A stretch of DNA of 64,000 nt from contig DVJQ01000049.1 in NCBI GenBank assembly GCA_018716625.1, forward strand, positions 1-64,000, written 5' to 3'. Positions within the stretch are counted from its first letter, which is position 1. Every line of letters begins with the position of its first letter. Source of the DNA: Candidatus Galligastranaerophilus intestinavium (lineage in GTDB: Bacteria > Cyanobacteriota > Vampirovibrionia > Gastranaerophilales > Gastranaerophilaceae). The notes beneath the pieces were generated by a model. It was given only the letters and a program-made list of their open reading frames with translations. It was not told the origin of the DNA and did not search any database. Of this stretch, positions 53,021 to 61,591 are shown one piece after another. A program made the position numbers and the translations under genes.

Positions 53021-53423
53021 TGTGGTTTTCTCCTTCAAATTTATTTTCCCAGAGTCCATGCAGGTTGCAGTGTGCAAATGCATCAAATTTCTTGTCGCAT
53101 TTGCATTTGAACTTCATCTCGGGCTGTTCGTGTGGGTGGAGATATTTCCTTTTTACCCATTTTTGGTCTTTTGAAATTACTTCAATAAATTGGATATAAT
53201 GCTCATCTTCCATGGGGTGAGGCATAGAGCCTACTCTTACGGTTTTGTCGTCCCCGTTTTCCTCTAATACCGGAATGTGTTTTTCGCCGCTTTCCACTGA
53301 AGTTTTTGGTACAACTAATTCCATCGGTTGGTTGCAGCACACAAGTTCACCGCCGCCTGAAAGTACCACTTCAACAATGTTTCCGCACACATTGCATTTG
53401 AAAATATCGAGTTTATTTGTCAT
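53010..53423 (-). CDS. dfx: desulfoferrodoxin (superoxide reductase)
   Basis: A 137-residue two-domain protein. The N-terminal desulforedoxin domain has C-x2-C (FKCNVCGNIVEVV) and the CC pair (LVCCNQPM). The C-terminal superoxide reductase domain has ESGEKHIPVLE, HPMEDEHYIQFIEV and the Cys-x-x-His iron ligands in FAHCNLHGLWEN. It reduces superoxide to peroxide without making oxygen, typical of anaerobes. AGGAAG precedes the ATG; the start codon can pair in a hairpin. It is cotranslated with ferritin. Confidence 0.95.
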   Translation of the reverse strand: MTNKLDIFKCNVCGNIVEVVLSGGGELVCCNQPMELVVPKTSVESGEKHIPVLEENGDDKTVRVGSMPHPMEDEHYIQFIEVISKDQKWVKRKYLHPHEQPEMKFKCKCDKKFDAFAHCNLHGLWENKFEGENHNGQ

Positions 53424-53461
53424 TTTGCTTCCTTTCTTTTAAAAAAAGAATATGCAAAATG
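53421..53461 (-). promoter_or_regulatory. inverted repeat covering the dfx start codon
   Basis: CATTTTGC (53421-53428) and GCAAAATG (53454-53461) are exact reverse complements. In the mRNA the second arm contains the AUG, and an inner TTCTTTT/AAAAGAA pairing can stack between them, leaving AGGAA in a bulge. A switch on translation is possible. Confidence 0.35.
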
Positions 53462-53487
53462 ACTTAAAAATTTATTCCCCAAAAGAG

Positions 53488-55122
53488 TTATTTGCGTTTG
53501 TGTTTGATATTTTTTTCAAGTTTTAAAAGTTTTTTTGCACTCTCAATTGCTTCATCTTCACTGTAGAAAATATTTTCTTTTCCCAACTGTTCGCTTATCC
53601 CAAGATTATCCAATTGTTGTAGAATTTTTGAATTTTTTATAACAAGGTGTGCGGTTATATTTTGCGATTTTAGTCTTGTAATAATATCCTCTAGAGCAAA
53701 AACAGCACTTATGTCAAGAATATTTTCAGATTCGTAACATACAATGAGGTATCTTGTGCCAAGTACTTCTTCAAAATGTGAAATAATCTGCGTTGCACTG
53801 CCAAAGAAAAATTCACCGAAAATGTGAACAACTCTTATTTTATACCCTGCTTCGCTTTGTAGTTTTTTCTCTATTTCTATTGAGTGCTTATCTTCAATAT
53901 CTTTGAATTTTACATTTGTACTGTCCGCAAGCTGTTTTGCAAAAATAAGTGCCGATAAAACAATGCCTGTACTTACGCCCAGTATTAAATCGTAAAATAT
54001 TGTAAGGAAAAATACGGTAAACATAACCGCTAAATCTTGTTTTGGCGCGTATTTAACAATTTTTAAAAGCTTTGTGTCTACAATATCAAGACCTACCTTG
54101 AAAAGTATTGCAGCAAGGGCGCTCAGAGGTATTTTATTTGCAAAGTCATGAGCAAAAAGCACTGTTAAAAGCAAAATTATGGCACAGACAATTGCGCAAA
54201 ATCTTGTTTTAGCACCGGCTTTTATTGCCGCAGCAGAGCGCATTGTGGCGCCTGAGCCTGCAACTGCCCCAAAAAGTGAACACAGCATGTTGCCTACACC
54301 TTGCGAGAGAACCATTTTCTTTGTATTGCAATTTGTTTTTGTAAGAGAATCAACGACAAGATTTGTTAAAAGGCTCTCGGATGTGCAAACAATCGCGATA
54401 ATAAGTGCAGGTATTAAAAGTGCTTTGATGTTTGAAAAATCCGCCCATATTACGCTCGGAAGTTTTGATGTAACTCCCCCGACCGTTGGTAAATCAAAAT
54501 TATAAAGAGCTGATACTATGGTGCTTACAACCAGAGCAAGAATTTGTGACGGGATAATTTTTGTAATATATCTCGGTGTGGCAAAAATTATTGTCAAGGT
54601 CAAAATTCCTATCAAAAGCGCGCTTTCGTTAACATTTTGCAATGCGGATAAAAAGCCTTTTAGTGCTAACATTGGGGTAGGCAGCGATTTTGCTCCCAAA
54701 AAAGGATTTAATTGCAATATTATTAATATCACCCCGACAGCGTTCATAAAGCCTGATATAACAGGGTAAGGTACATATTTTACTATTTGTGTCAAGTTTG
54801 TGCGCGAAAGTATTATCTGAAATAACCCTGCGAGGAATATTACGGCAAAAAGCGATTGTGTGCTTCCGTTTAAAACCGTGAGCGCTGAAGCGCAAACAAT
54901 TGCCGCAGGGCCTGTAGGGCCTGATAAAAGGGGTTGGTTGCAACCCAGAAGTCCAACCGTAAAACAAAGAATTATTGCGCCCCAAAGTCCGCTTGACGCG
55001 CCTGTGCCTATTGCAACACCGAATGCAAGTGCTTGCGGCAGCGCTATAACCGCTCCTAAGGCTCCTCCCGTTAAATCTCCGAATATATTTTTTAATTTAA
55101 TTTCACTTGACTTTATGTTCAT
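53488..55122 (-). CDS. SulP-family anion transporter with STAS domain
   Basis: A 544-residue transporter. About eleven membrane segments begin with IFGDLTGGALGAVIALPQAL and include LLSGPTGPAAIVCASAL. A C-terminal STAS domain (residues about 425-540; YLIVCYESENILDISAVFAL) is the usual regulatory part. The substrate may be sulfate, bicarbonate or another anion. ATG 55122 is used; a TTG four codons upstream is possible. There is no ribosome site, and TATAAT ends eleven bases upstream. It is divergent from ilvB. Confidence 0.92.
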   Translation of the reverse strand: MNIKSSEIKLKNIFGDLTGGALGAVIALPQALAFGVAIGTGASSGLWGAIILCFTVGLLGCNQPLLSGPTGPAAIVCASALTVLNGSTQSLFAVIFLAGLFQIILSRTNLTQIVKYVPYPVISGFMNAVGVILIILQLNPFLGAKSLPTPMLALKGFLSALQNVNESALLIGILTLTIIFATPRYITKIIPSQILALVVSTIVSALYNFDLPTVGGVTSKLPSVIWADFSNIKALLIPALIIAIVCTSESLLTNLVVDSLTKTNCNTKKMVLSQGVGNMLCSLFGAVAGSGATMRSAAAIKAGAKTRFCAIVCAIILLLTVLFAHDFANKIPLSALAAILFKVGLDIVDTKLLKIVKYAPKQDLAVMFTVFFLTIFYDLILGVSTGIVLSALIFAKQLADSTNVKFKDIEDKHSIEIEKKLQSEAGYKIRVVHIFGEFFFGSATQIISHFEEVLGTRYLIVCYESENILDISAVFALEDIITRLKSQNITAHLVIKNSKILQQLDNLGISEQLGKENIFYSEDEAIESAKKLLKLEKNIKHKRK

Positions 55123-55124
55123 AG

Positions 55125-55139
55125 TATAATGCAATTATA
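55125..55139. promoter_or_regulatory. overlapping divergent -10 palindrome (sulP / ilvB)
   Basis: TATAATGCAATTATA carries a perfect TATAAT on each strand (plus 55125-55130, minus 55139-55134) separated by three bases. Only one direction could be open at once. No convincing -35 is seen at 17 bp on either side. Confidence 0.45.
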
Positions 55140-55166
55140 CCAAAAAAAGTAATGGAGAAATATGAC

Positions 55167-56882
55167 ATGGCTAAAGAAATGTTTACGGGCGCACAAATTT
55201 TCCTTAAATCTCTTGAAGCGCAAGGAGTCAAAGAGATTTTCGGTTATCCGGGCGGCGTCATTTTAAACATTTATGAAGCGTTATATAATCAGGATAAAAT
55301 CAAGCACTATCTGGTAAGGCACGAACAGGCAGCAATACATGCCGCTGAAGGTTATGCAAGAGTTTCGGGACGCCCCGGGGTTGCCCTTGTTACATCAGGT
55401 CCGGGGGCTACAAATACGGTAACAGGTATTGCAAATGCTTACTATGACGGTTATCCGCTGGTTGTTTTTACGGGGCAGGTTTCAACTGAGCAAATAGGTA
55501 ACGATGCCTTCCAAGAGGCCGATATAGTTGGTATTACACGTTCGTGTTGCAAACACAACTATCTTGTAAAAGATGTTAAAGACTTGGCAAGGATTATAAA
55601 AGAAGCTTTCTTTATTGCGACAACCGGTAAACCCGGGCCTGTCGTTATTGACATGCCAAAAGATATTTTGGTTGCAAAAGCTCCTTTTGAATACCCAAAA
55701 GAAGTTAAACTTGCAGGATATAACCCGACATATAAAGGGCACCCTTTGCAAATTTCAAAGGCGCTGAAACTTATAAGGGAAGCTCAAAGACCGGTTATAA
55801 TTTCAGGCGGCGGTGTTTTGCAGGCAGGCGCTTCATATGAGCTTACTAAATTGGCTCAACTTTTAGAAATTCCTGTGGCACACACTCTTATGGGTAAAGG
55901 AACTTATCCCGAAAGCTCTCCCCAGAGCCTTGGAATGCTTGGCATGCATGGAAATTATTGGGCAAATTACGCGGTTGTACATGCCGATGTTATAATTGCG
56001 GTAGGTACTCGCTTTAACGATAGGATAACAGGTTGCCTGAAGCGTTTTGCAAGAGATTCTCAAGTTATTCATATAGATATTGACCCTTGTTCAATTTCTA
56101 AAAATGTTAAGGTGGATATTCCTATTGTAGGGGATGCAAAAAATGTTTTAAAAGCAATGATTGAGGAGCTTACCTCAAAACCGATTGTGATAGACCACAC
56201 AGTAAAAGAAAAATGGCTTAATCAAATTGATGAATGGAAGAAAAAGCGTGCAATTCCCGAGTGTCCGTCGGATAAATTAAGCGCAGTTAAAGTGATTAAG
56301 ACAATTTATGAATATACAAAACCTTTTCATCCTATTGTTACAACAGAAGTCGGACAACATCAGATGTGGTGTGCACAGATTTTTAAATTTGATGAGCCTC
56401 GCCATTTCATTACCTCGGGCGGACTCGGCACAATGGGCTTTGGGTTCCCTGCTGCAATAGGGGCTGCTGTTGCGGATAAAAACGCCCTTGTTTTAAACAT
56501 TGCAGGTGACGGTTCAATTCAGATGAATATTCAAGAGTTGGCAACTTGTATGGACTACGGTTTAAAAGTTGTAAATTGTGTTATAAACAACGGATATTTG
56601 GGCATGGTACGTCAGTGGCAGGAAAAGCTTTTTAACGAACACTACAGTCAGACAAAGATATCCTCACCTGATTTTGTAAAGCTGGCAGAGGCCTATGGGG
56701 CAAGAGGTATAAGGGTTGAGAAAGAACAAGATATTATACCTGCACTAAAAGAGGCTATGGAGTCGAATTGTTCAGTGTTTATAGATTTTGTTGTAGAAAG
56801 TTTTGAAATGGTGTATCCTTGGGTACTTGCAGGACAACCACTGAACAAGGTATTGCTTTCAAATGATCAAAAGGTATGCTAG
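55167..56882 (+). CDS. ilvB: acetolactate synthase large subunit
   Basis: A 571-residue TPP enzyme condensing pyruvate with pyruvate or 2-oxobutyrate in branched-chain amino acid synthesis. Signatures are GVKEIFGYPGGVILNIYEAL, RHEQAAIHAAEGYARVSGRP (catalytic Glu), TSGPGATNTVTGIANAY and the TPP motif GDGSIQMNIQELAT followed by NNGYLGMVRQWQ. An in-frame ATG at 55152 exists, but GGAG lies nine bases before 55167, which decides the start. ilvH follows immediately. Confidence 0.95.
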   Translation: MAKEMFTGAQIFLKSLEAQGVKEIFGYPGGVILNIYEALYNQDKIKHYLVRHEQAAIHAAEGYARVSGRPGVALVTSGPGATNTVTGIANAYYDGYPLVVFTGQVSTEQIGNDAFQEADIVGITRSCCKHNYLVKDVKDLARIIKEAFFIATTGKPGPVVIDMPKDILVAKAPFEYPKEVKLAGYNPTYKGHPLQISKALKLIREAQRPVIISGGGVLQAGASYELTKLAQLLEIPVAHTLMGKGTYPESSPQSLGMLGMHGNYWANYAVVHADVIIAVGTRFNDRITGCLKRFARDSQVIHIDIDPCSISKNVKVDIPIVGDAKNVLKAMIEELTSKPIVIDHTVKEKWLNQIDEWKKKRAIPECPSDKLSAVKVIKTIYEYTKPFHPIVTTEVGQHQMWCAQIFKFDEPRHFITSGGLGTMGFGFPAAIGAAVADKNALVLNIAGDGSIQMNIQELATCMDYGLKVVNCVINNGYLGMVRQWQEKLFNEHYSQTKISSPDFVKLAEAYGARGIRVEKEQDIIPALKEAMESNCSVFIDFVVESFEMVYPWVLAGQPLNKVLLSNDQKVC

Positions 56883-56890
56883 GAGAGATT

Positions 56891-57370
56891 ATGAGCACAT
56901 TACATACTTTATCTATACTTGTAACAAATGAAGCGGGCGTATTGTCGCGCGTTGTAGATTTATTTTCAGGTCGCGGTTATAACATAGAAAGTTTGACTGT
57001 TGCCCCAACGATTGACAGAAACTATTCAAGAATTACCATAACAACAGTTGCAACAAGCGAGGCAATAGAGCAAATTTGCAAACAATTACACAGATTGATA
57101 CCTGTTTTAAAAGTTTCGGATTTGTCCGTTAATGAGGCAATTGAGCGCGAAATTGTGATGGTTAAAATACAGGTAAAAGACGAAGATGCCGACAAAATAT
57201 TGCGCATAGCAGAGGTTACGGGTGCAAAAGTCATTGATATTACAGACAAGAACTATACTTTGCGCATGGTTGCGGATGAAAAGCAAATTCAAGCCTTGAT
57301 TGAGCTTATAAAACCCTATGGTTATAAAGACTTTGTAAGAAGCGGAAAAGTTGCCATAGCAAGAGGCTAG
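56891..57370 (+). CDS. ilvH: acetolactate synthase small (regulatory) subunit
   Basis: A 159-residue subunit with the N-terminal ACT domain ([33 protein letters not shown]) that binds valine for feedback control, and the usual C-terminal half ending [13 protein letters not shown]. The ATG at 56891 has AGGAGA in front; an upstream in-frame ATG at 56876 lies inside ilvB. It is 8 bp after the ilvB stop. Confidence 0.94.
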   Translation: MSTLHTLSILVTNEAGVLSRVVDLFSGRGYNIESLTVAPTIDRNYSRITITTVATSEAIEQICKQLHRLIPVLKVSDLSVNEAIEREIVMVKIQVKDEDADKILRIAEVTGAKVIDITDKNYTLRMVADEKQIQALIELIKPYGYKDFVRSGKVAIARG

Positions 57371-57714
57371 ATGATTTTATTATTTTCATCTACATGAACA
57401 ATTTTTGGTACAAAGTTTTGTTGTTCCTGTTCGTCTAAAATTGCATAGGCAACAATAATTACCTTATCACCCTTTTGCACTTTTCTTGCCGCTGCACCGT
57501 TAAGGCATATTGTGCCGGAGTTTTTTTCTCCCTCAATAACGTAGGTTGAAAACCTTTCCCCATTATTTATGTCTAATATTTCAACTTTTTGATTGGCTTT
57601 TATATCAGATGCCTCAAGCAGAGTTTTATCTATGGTAATTGAGCCGACATAGTTTAAGTTTGCATCGGTTACTGTGGCTCTGTGTATTTTTGCATATAAA
57701 AATTCCATTAACAT
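57367..57714 (-). CDS. panD: aspartate 1-decarboxylase
   Basis: A 115-residue proenzyme making beta-alanine for pantothenate. The self-cleavage site Gly-Ser is in [20 protein letters not shown], giving the pyruvoyl Ser; [20 protein letters not shown] is the second signature. TATAAT (minus strand, 57726-57721) ends six bases before ATG 57714, arguing for a leaderless start; ATG 57708 two codons later would have AAGG at eight bases. The last 4 bp overlap the ilvH stop. Confidence 0.93.
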   Translation of the reverse strand: MLMEFLYAKIHRATVTDANLNYVGSITIDKTLLEASDIKANQKVEILDINNGERFSTYVIEGEKNSGTICLNGAAARKVQKGDKVIIVAYAILDEQEQQNFVPKIVHVDENNKII

Positions 57715-57720
57715 AGCCTT

Positions 57721-57726
57721 ATTATA
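57721..57726 (-). promoter_or_regulatory. -10 element for panD
   Basis: TATAAT ending six bases before ATG 57714. The six-base gap reads AAGGCT, so it could also serve as a ribosome site for ATG 57708. Confidence 0.45.
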
Positions 57727-57748
57727 TAGCAAAAACAAAAAACAACAT

Positions 57749-57841
57749 AAAAAAAACTGACCCGAGAGAGCCAGTAAATTTACCACATATTAGAGAGAGG
57801 AATTAGAGAGAAAACTTTGAAACTTGTTAAGCCATATTATC
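57749..57841 (-). ncRNA. candidate small RNA or mnmE 3' RNA with strong terminator
   Basis: On the minus strand an eight-base-pair stem (ACUGGCUC/GGGUCAGU, with two G-U pairs, positions 57775-57756) has a UCUC loop and seven U after it, a clear intrinsic terminator. It lies 155 bases beyond the mnmE stop with no gene between. TATACT at 57853-57848 could start an RNA near 57841 of about 93 bases. The RNA would contain the pyrimidine tract CUCUCUAAUUCCUCUCUCU, complementary to Shine-Dalgarno sequences. It could instead be just the mnmE 3' end. Confidence 0.4.
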
Positions 57842-57930
57842 TTTACAAGTATACTATTCCCCTATTAATTTTTTTTATAACACTTTAAATAAAAAATGTT
57901 TACGTTTTGTTACAAAAAAGTTTGCAAAAA

Positions 57931-59259
57931 TTATTTTCCTATGCAAAAGTTCATAAAAATATCATTTAAAATATCTTCTGTTATTACCTCGCCGCTAATT
58001 TCGCCAAGGCATGTTATAGAAGCTTTTAGGTCAATACTTATTAAATCTTGTAACTCGTTGTTTTTTGCACCGTTTAGTGCGTTTTCAAGGGCTTCCAGCG
58101 ATTTTTTAAGGCAATACTGTTGTCTTTGATTTGTTAGAAACTCGCTCTGAGTCGGGTTTAGGTCTGAAATTTCTTCATAAATTGCTTTTTTTAACTCTTC
58201 AATACCCTCTTTTGTTTTTGAACTTATTGAAATTTCATTGTTTTTTGTTTGGTTATTGCACAGGTCACATTTGGTTCTTACTATAATTCTTTTTTTGTCT
58301 TGTGCAAGGTTAAATATTTTTTCATCAGCCTCACAAATTCCAATCTGTCCGTCGTATAAGCAAAGAACAATGTCGGCTTCTTCTATTGCAGCCTTAGATT
58401 GTTCTATTCCTATGTTTTCAACCTTATCGGGGCTTTTGTCCCTGATTCCTGCGGTATCAATCAGAGTTGCGCTAATGCCGTTTATCTCAAGCGTTTCTGT
58501 AATAGTGTCGCGTGTTGTACCCTCTATTTCGGTTACAATAGCGCGTTTAAGATTTAAAAGCGTATTAAAAAGAGATGATTTGCCCGCGTTTGGTCTGCCT
58601 GCAACAGCTATTTTTATCCCTTGTCTTAAAATGTTGTGCATTTTTGCGTTTTTTAATATGTCATTTATTTCATCAATTGCACCTTGTACTTCTGTTATTA
58701 TTTCTTCGTAGTCAACTTCTGCAACGTCTTGGGGAAAATCAAGTGAGGCAATGATTTTGCCCAAAATTGAACTTATTTTAGATTTTATTTCTTCTGTTTT
58801 TATTTTTAATAATCCACACAAGCTGCCTGCCGCACTATTAGCAGACTTCTGCGTTTTTGCGTTTATTAAGTCCAAAACAGCCTCGGCTTGTGACAAATCC
58901 ATTTTATGATTTAAAAAAGCTCTTTTTGTAAATTCTCCACGTTGCGCAAGCCTTGCCCCTTTGTCTAAAATCATATTTAAGATGTGATTAATCACAACAG
59001 GTGAGCCATGTGTTTGAATTTCTGCCACATTTTCACCTGTGTAACTATGTGGAGCGATAAAGGGCAGGACAATTACTTCGTCTATTTTTTCACCATTATC
59101 AATTATCCAGCCATGGTTTATTACTTTTGGGATAATTTTTTTTGTAAAGATTTTTTGTACTATTTCAATAGCGTTCTCGCCGCTAACCCTTATAACGCCA
59201 ATGCCTCCTTTGCTTAGTGGGGTTGCAATGGCACAAATTGTATCAAATGTGTAATTCAT
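57931..59259 (-). CDS. mnmE: tRNA modification GTPase MnmE
   Basis: A 442-residue enzyme that, with MnmG, modifies U34 of tRNAs. The N-terminal folate-binding domain starts DTICAIATPLSKGGIGVIRV, with SYTGENVAEIQTHGSPVV. The inserted G domain has GRPNAGKSSLFNTLLNLKRA, EGTTRDT and DTAGIRD. The C-terminus ends FCIGK, with the conserved Cys439. The start appears leaderless: TGA then TATTAT (minus strand 59271-59266) ends six bases before the ATG. It is divergent from yidC. Confidence 0.96.
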   Translation of the reverse strand: MNYTFDTICAIATPLSKGGIGVIRVSGENAIEIVQKIFTKKIIPKVINHGWIIDNGEKIDEVIVLPFIAPHSYTGENVAEIQTHGSPVVINHILNMILDKGARLAQRGEFTKRAFLNHKMDLSQAEAVLDLINAKTQKSANSAAGSLCGLLKIKTEEIKSKISSILGKIIASLDFPQDVAEVDYEEIITEVQGAIDEINDILKNAKMHNILRQGIKIAVAGRPNAGKSSLFNTLLNLKRAIVTEIEGTTRDTITETLEINGISATLIDTAGIRDKSPDKVENIGIEQSKAAIEEADIVLCLYDGQIGICEADEKIFNLAQDKKRIIVRTKCDLCNNQTKNNEISISSKTKEGIEELKKAIYEEISDLNPTQSEFLTNQRQQYCLKKSLEALENALNGAKNNELQDLISIDLKASITCLGEISGEVITEDILNDIFMNFCIGK

Positions 59260-59265
59260 ATGTGA

Positions 59266-59271
59266 ATAATA
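59266..59271 (-). promoter_or_regulatory. extended -10 for leaderless mnmE
   Basis: TATTAT preceded by TGA, ending six bases before the ATG. It overlaps a single sequence matching the DnaA box TTATTCACA (59269-59261). Confidence 0.45.
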
Positions 59272-59334
59272 TCATGTTTAGGGTAAAATTAAAATTGATA
59301 ATCGCCAAATTGGCATGACAACATAGGAGAGAAT

Positions 59335-60414
59335 ATGGATTTTGTAGGATTTACCCTTTCGATATTGCAGGCGCTTGCAAAGTTTGCAGGCAACTGGGGT
59401 CTGGCTATAATACTTTTGACAGTTATTGTAAGAGCTTGTATGTGGCCATCGAGTATCAGTCAACAGCGCTCTATGAGGAATATGCAGCTTTTGCAGCCTA
59501 AAATGAAGGCAATTCAAGACAGGTACAAAAGTAACCCTCAAATGATGCAACAAAAGATGATGGAGTTTTATAAGGAGCATAAATTTAACCCTATGGCGGG
59601 TTGTTTGCCTCTTTTGTTGCAGTTACCGATTTTTATTTTGCTCTACACTGCTCTTATGAGTCCTCAATTTATACAACAGGCAGGTGACGCGAGTTTTCTT
59701 TTCATTAAAAGACTTGATGCAACAATTAAGTCAACCGCAGGTCAATCATTTGACGGCAAATTTGTTGTCGGACCTTATGACAGTTTTACTGCAGGCAAGA
59801 GTGCAAAAGTATATCTTGAAGATAAGGTTTTGGACAATGTTAAAATTGACAGACCGACTAAGGCAATAGCAGTTCAGGGTGAAATTAAACCAAATCAGAA
59901 TTTTGACCTTAAAATGTACCCTGACAGCTTAAAACTTACTTTTGCAGAATTAAAGGCAATTAAAAAAGTTGAGGTAAATGTAATAGATAACCAAACAAAA
60001 GAAACGGAAAAAGTAACATTTACCCCGATGAACAACATACTTGCGGCAAATGTTCCCGTTGCACAGGTTCAAAGCTCAATTCATTATGATGTCATATTCC
60101 TTGTTTTACTTTTTGCTCTTACTATGTGGGTTTCGCAAAAGGTTATGATGTCAACACAAAAAGGCGTTCAGCAAGACGCTACTCAGCAGGCAATTCAAAA
60201 GTCCATGGGTACGGTTATGCCTCTTATGATTGGTCTGACATTCATTTTTATTCCGATTCCCGCAGGTGTACTGCTCTATCTTGTAACAAGTAATATTTTC
60301 CAAATTGTTCAGACTGTTATAATAAATAAACAGCTTGATAAAGAAAATTCTCATAAAAATCAAGACAATTTAGCGGATGATGCAAAGGTAATTGAAGCCA
60401 AAGAAGTTAAGTAG
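59335..60414 (+). CDS. yidC: membrane insertase YidC/Oxa1 with inserted domain
   Basis: A 359-residue insertase for inner-membrane proteins. The first core span has the conserved Arg33 (LTVIVRACMWP). The cytoplasmic hairpin (MQLLQPKMKAIQDRYKSNPQ) is followed by LPLLLQLPIFILLYTALM. The last spans (VIFLVLLFALTMWVSQKV and IPIPAGVLLYLVTSNIFQIV) are typical. Between residues about 128 and 245, where most YidC proteins have a short extracytoplasmic loop, lies a beta-rich polar domain of about 115 residues. The large N-terminal domain of Gram-negative YidC is absent. AGGAGAG precedes the ATG; a strong terminator follows. Confidence 0.94.
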   Translation: MDFVGFTLSILQALAKFAGNWGLAIILLTVIVRACMWPSSISQQRSMRNMQLLQPKMKAIQDRYKSNPQMMQQKMMEFYKEHKFNPMAGCLPLLLQLPIFILLYTALMSPQFIQQAGDASFLFIKRLDATIKSTAGQSFDGKFVVGPYDSFTAGKSAKVYLEDKVLDNVKIDRPTKAIAVQGEIKPNQNFDLKMYPDSLKLTFAELKAIKKVEVNVIDNQTKETEKVTFTPMNNILAANVPVAQVQSSIHYDVIFLVLLFALTMWVSQKVMMSTQKGVQQDATQQAIQKSMGTVMPLMIGLTFIFIPIPAGVLLYLVTSNIFQIVQTVIINKQLDKENSHKNQDNLADDAKVIEAKEVK

Positions 60415-60435
60415 AAACGTTTTTTAATATTTTTT

Positions 60436-60459
60436 AGCCCGCGTTTGCGGGCTTTTTTA
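60436..60459 (+). terminator. intrinsic terminator after yidC
   Basis: AGCCCGC (60436-60442) pairs with GCGGGCT (60447-60453) over GTTT, followed by a T-run. Confidence 0.88.
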
Positions 60460-60568
60460 ATATTTCTTAATATTCTTTTTTTAATAAGCAATTTTTTTAT
60501 TCAAAAAAACTTTATTAAAGAGTAAGGGAATTAAATTTAAAAGGAAGATAACAAGATATAATAAGACT

Positions 60569-60661
60569 TTAGAAAAAACTAAAGTATAAAAGATATATTT
60601 ATTACTCTCTCTTAATATCCTCGTGTTTTAAATGTTTGCAATATTAGCAAACATTTTTTTT
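60569..60661 (+). ncRNA. candidate small RNA between yidC and fliA
   Basis: yidC already has its own terminator, yet a second plus-strand intrinsic terminator lies at 60630-60661 (AAATGTTTGC/GCAAACATTT plus a T-run). TATAAT at 60557-60562 would start an RNA near 60569 of about 93 bases. It has a 5' hairpin (TTTAG/CTAAA with an A-loop), a middle with CUCUCUCUUAAUAUCCUC, and the terminator. No ORF of note is present. No good -35 is seen. Confidence 0.4.
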
Positions 60662-60675
60662 ATTTGTAACATTAA

Positions 60676-61503
60676 CTATATTATTGATTTGTTCAGTCTT
60701 TCGGTGCGTTTTGCGCTTAAAATGTTTCTTAATTTCATAATAGCTTGCGCATGCAGCTGGCAAACGCGCGATTCTGAGACATTAATTGCTTCTCCGATTT
60801 CTTTTAGTGTCATGTTTTCATGATAGTAAAATACAAGCAACATTCTTTCTCTTTCGGGCAGCTTTTTAAGTGCTGCTTCAAGTTCGCGTTTCGCGTCTTT
60901 TTTCTCTATTTCTTCTTCAGGGCGAGCACTGTTTTTATCTTCTATTGTGTCTATTATTTCGACACTTTCCTCACCGACACCTTTTTTATCGTAAATTGAG
61001 TCAACCGATGTATCAGAAGCTAAAATTTCGTCGATTTTTTCTTTTTCTATACCCATTACATCTGCTATCTCTTTATTTGTAGCAGCTCTGCCCAATTCTT
61101 GCTTTAGTCTTTCTGCGGTTAATTTTACATCTTTAATTTTTTTCCTTATTGTTCTTGGGAGCCAATCGTTAGACCTTATTCTGTCAATTATTGACCCTCT
61201 TATTCGCATAAGGGCATAAGTTTCAAATTTAGCACCTTTTGAGGGGGAAAATTTTTCAATTGCATCAATAAGACCCTCTACGCCGTAACTTGCTATATCC
61301 TCATAGGAAAAGCTTGGGGGAAGGTTTACTTTTACCCTTCCAATAACATATCGTGTAAGATAAATATATTGTACGATAAGCTTATCGCGCACAGTTTTAT
61401 TGTTGCGATCAAGATAGTACTCTTCCCAAAGGTTTTTTAGCTCCTCGTCAGATAATCTTACTATTTTCCGATATGAATCGACCTCTATGTTTTGCTGATC
61501 CAT
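60676..61503 (-). CDS. fliA: flagellar sigma factor sigma-28 (FliA/WhiG family)
   Basis: A 275-residue sigma factor. Region 2 shows PPSFSYEDIASYGVEGLIDA and GAKFETYALMRIRGSIIDRI with SNDWLPRTIRKK, a FliA/WhiG hallmark; region 3 and region 4 (MTLKEIGEAINVSESRVCQL) follow. It should direct late flagellar genes. There is no Shine-Dalgarno; TATAGT ends five bases before the ATG, near the leaderless spacing seen in neighbours. No flagellar gene is adjacent; fliD and fliS are 40 kb away. Confidence 0.92.
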   Translation of the reverse strand: MDQQNIEVDSYRKIVRLSDEELKNLWEEYYLDRNNKTVRDKLIVQYIYLTRYVIGRVKVNLPPSFSYEDIASYGVEGLIDAIEKFSPSKGAKFETYALMRIRGSIIDRIRSNDWLPRTIRKKIKDVKLTAERLKQELGRAATNKEIADVMGIEKEKIDEILASDTSVDSIYDKKGVGEESVEIIDTIEDKNSARPEEEIEKKDAKRELEAALKKLPERERMLLVFYYHENMTLKEIGEAINVSESRVCQLHAQAIMKLRNILSAKRTERLNKSII

Positions 61504-61591
61504 TTAATACTATATCCCAAGTCCTATTTAACAATATTGTCATTTAATAATGTTTTTTTGACATCATATATCTATATGAAAACAGTTGTTT

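Noticed and set aside
59261-59269. TTATTCACA, a match to the DnaA box, upstream of mnmE
   Set aside because: A single nine-base match is expected about twice by chance in 64 kb; there is no cluster and no AT-rich unwinding array, so no origin is called.
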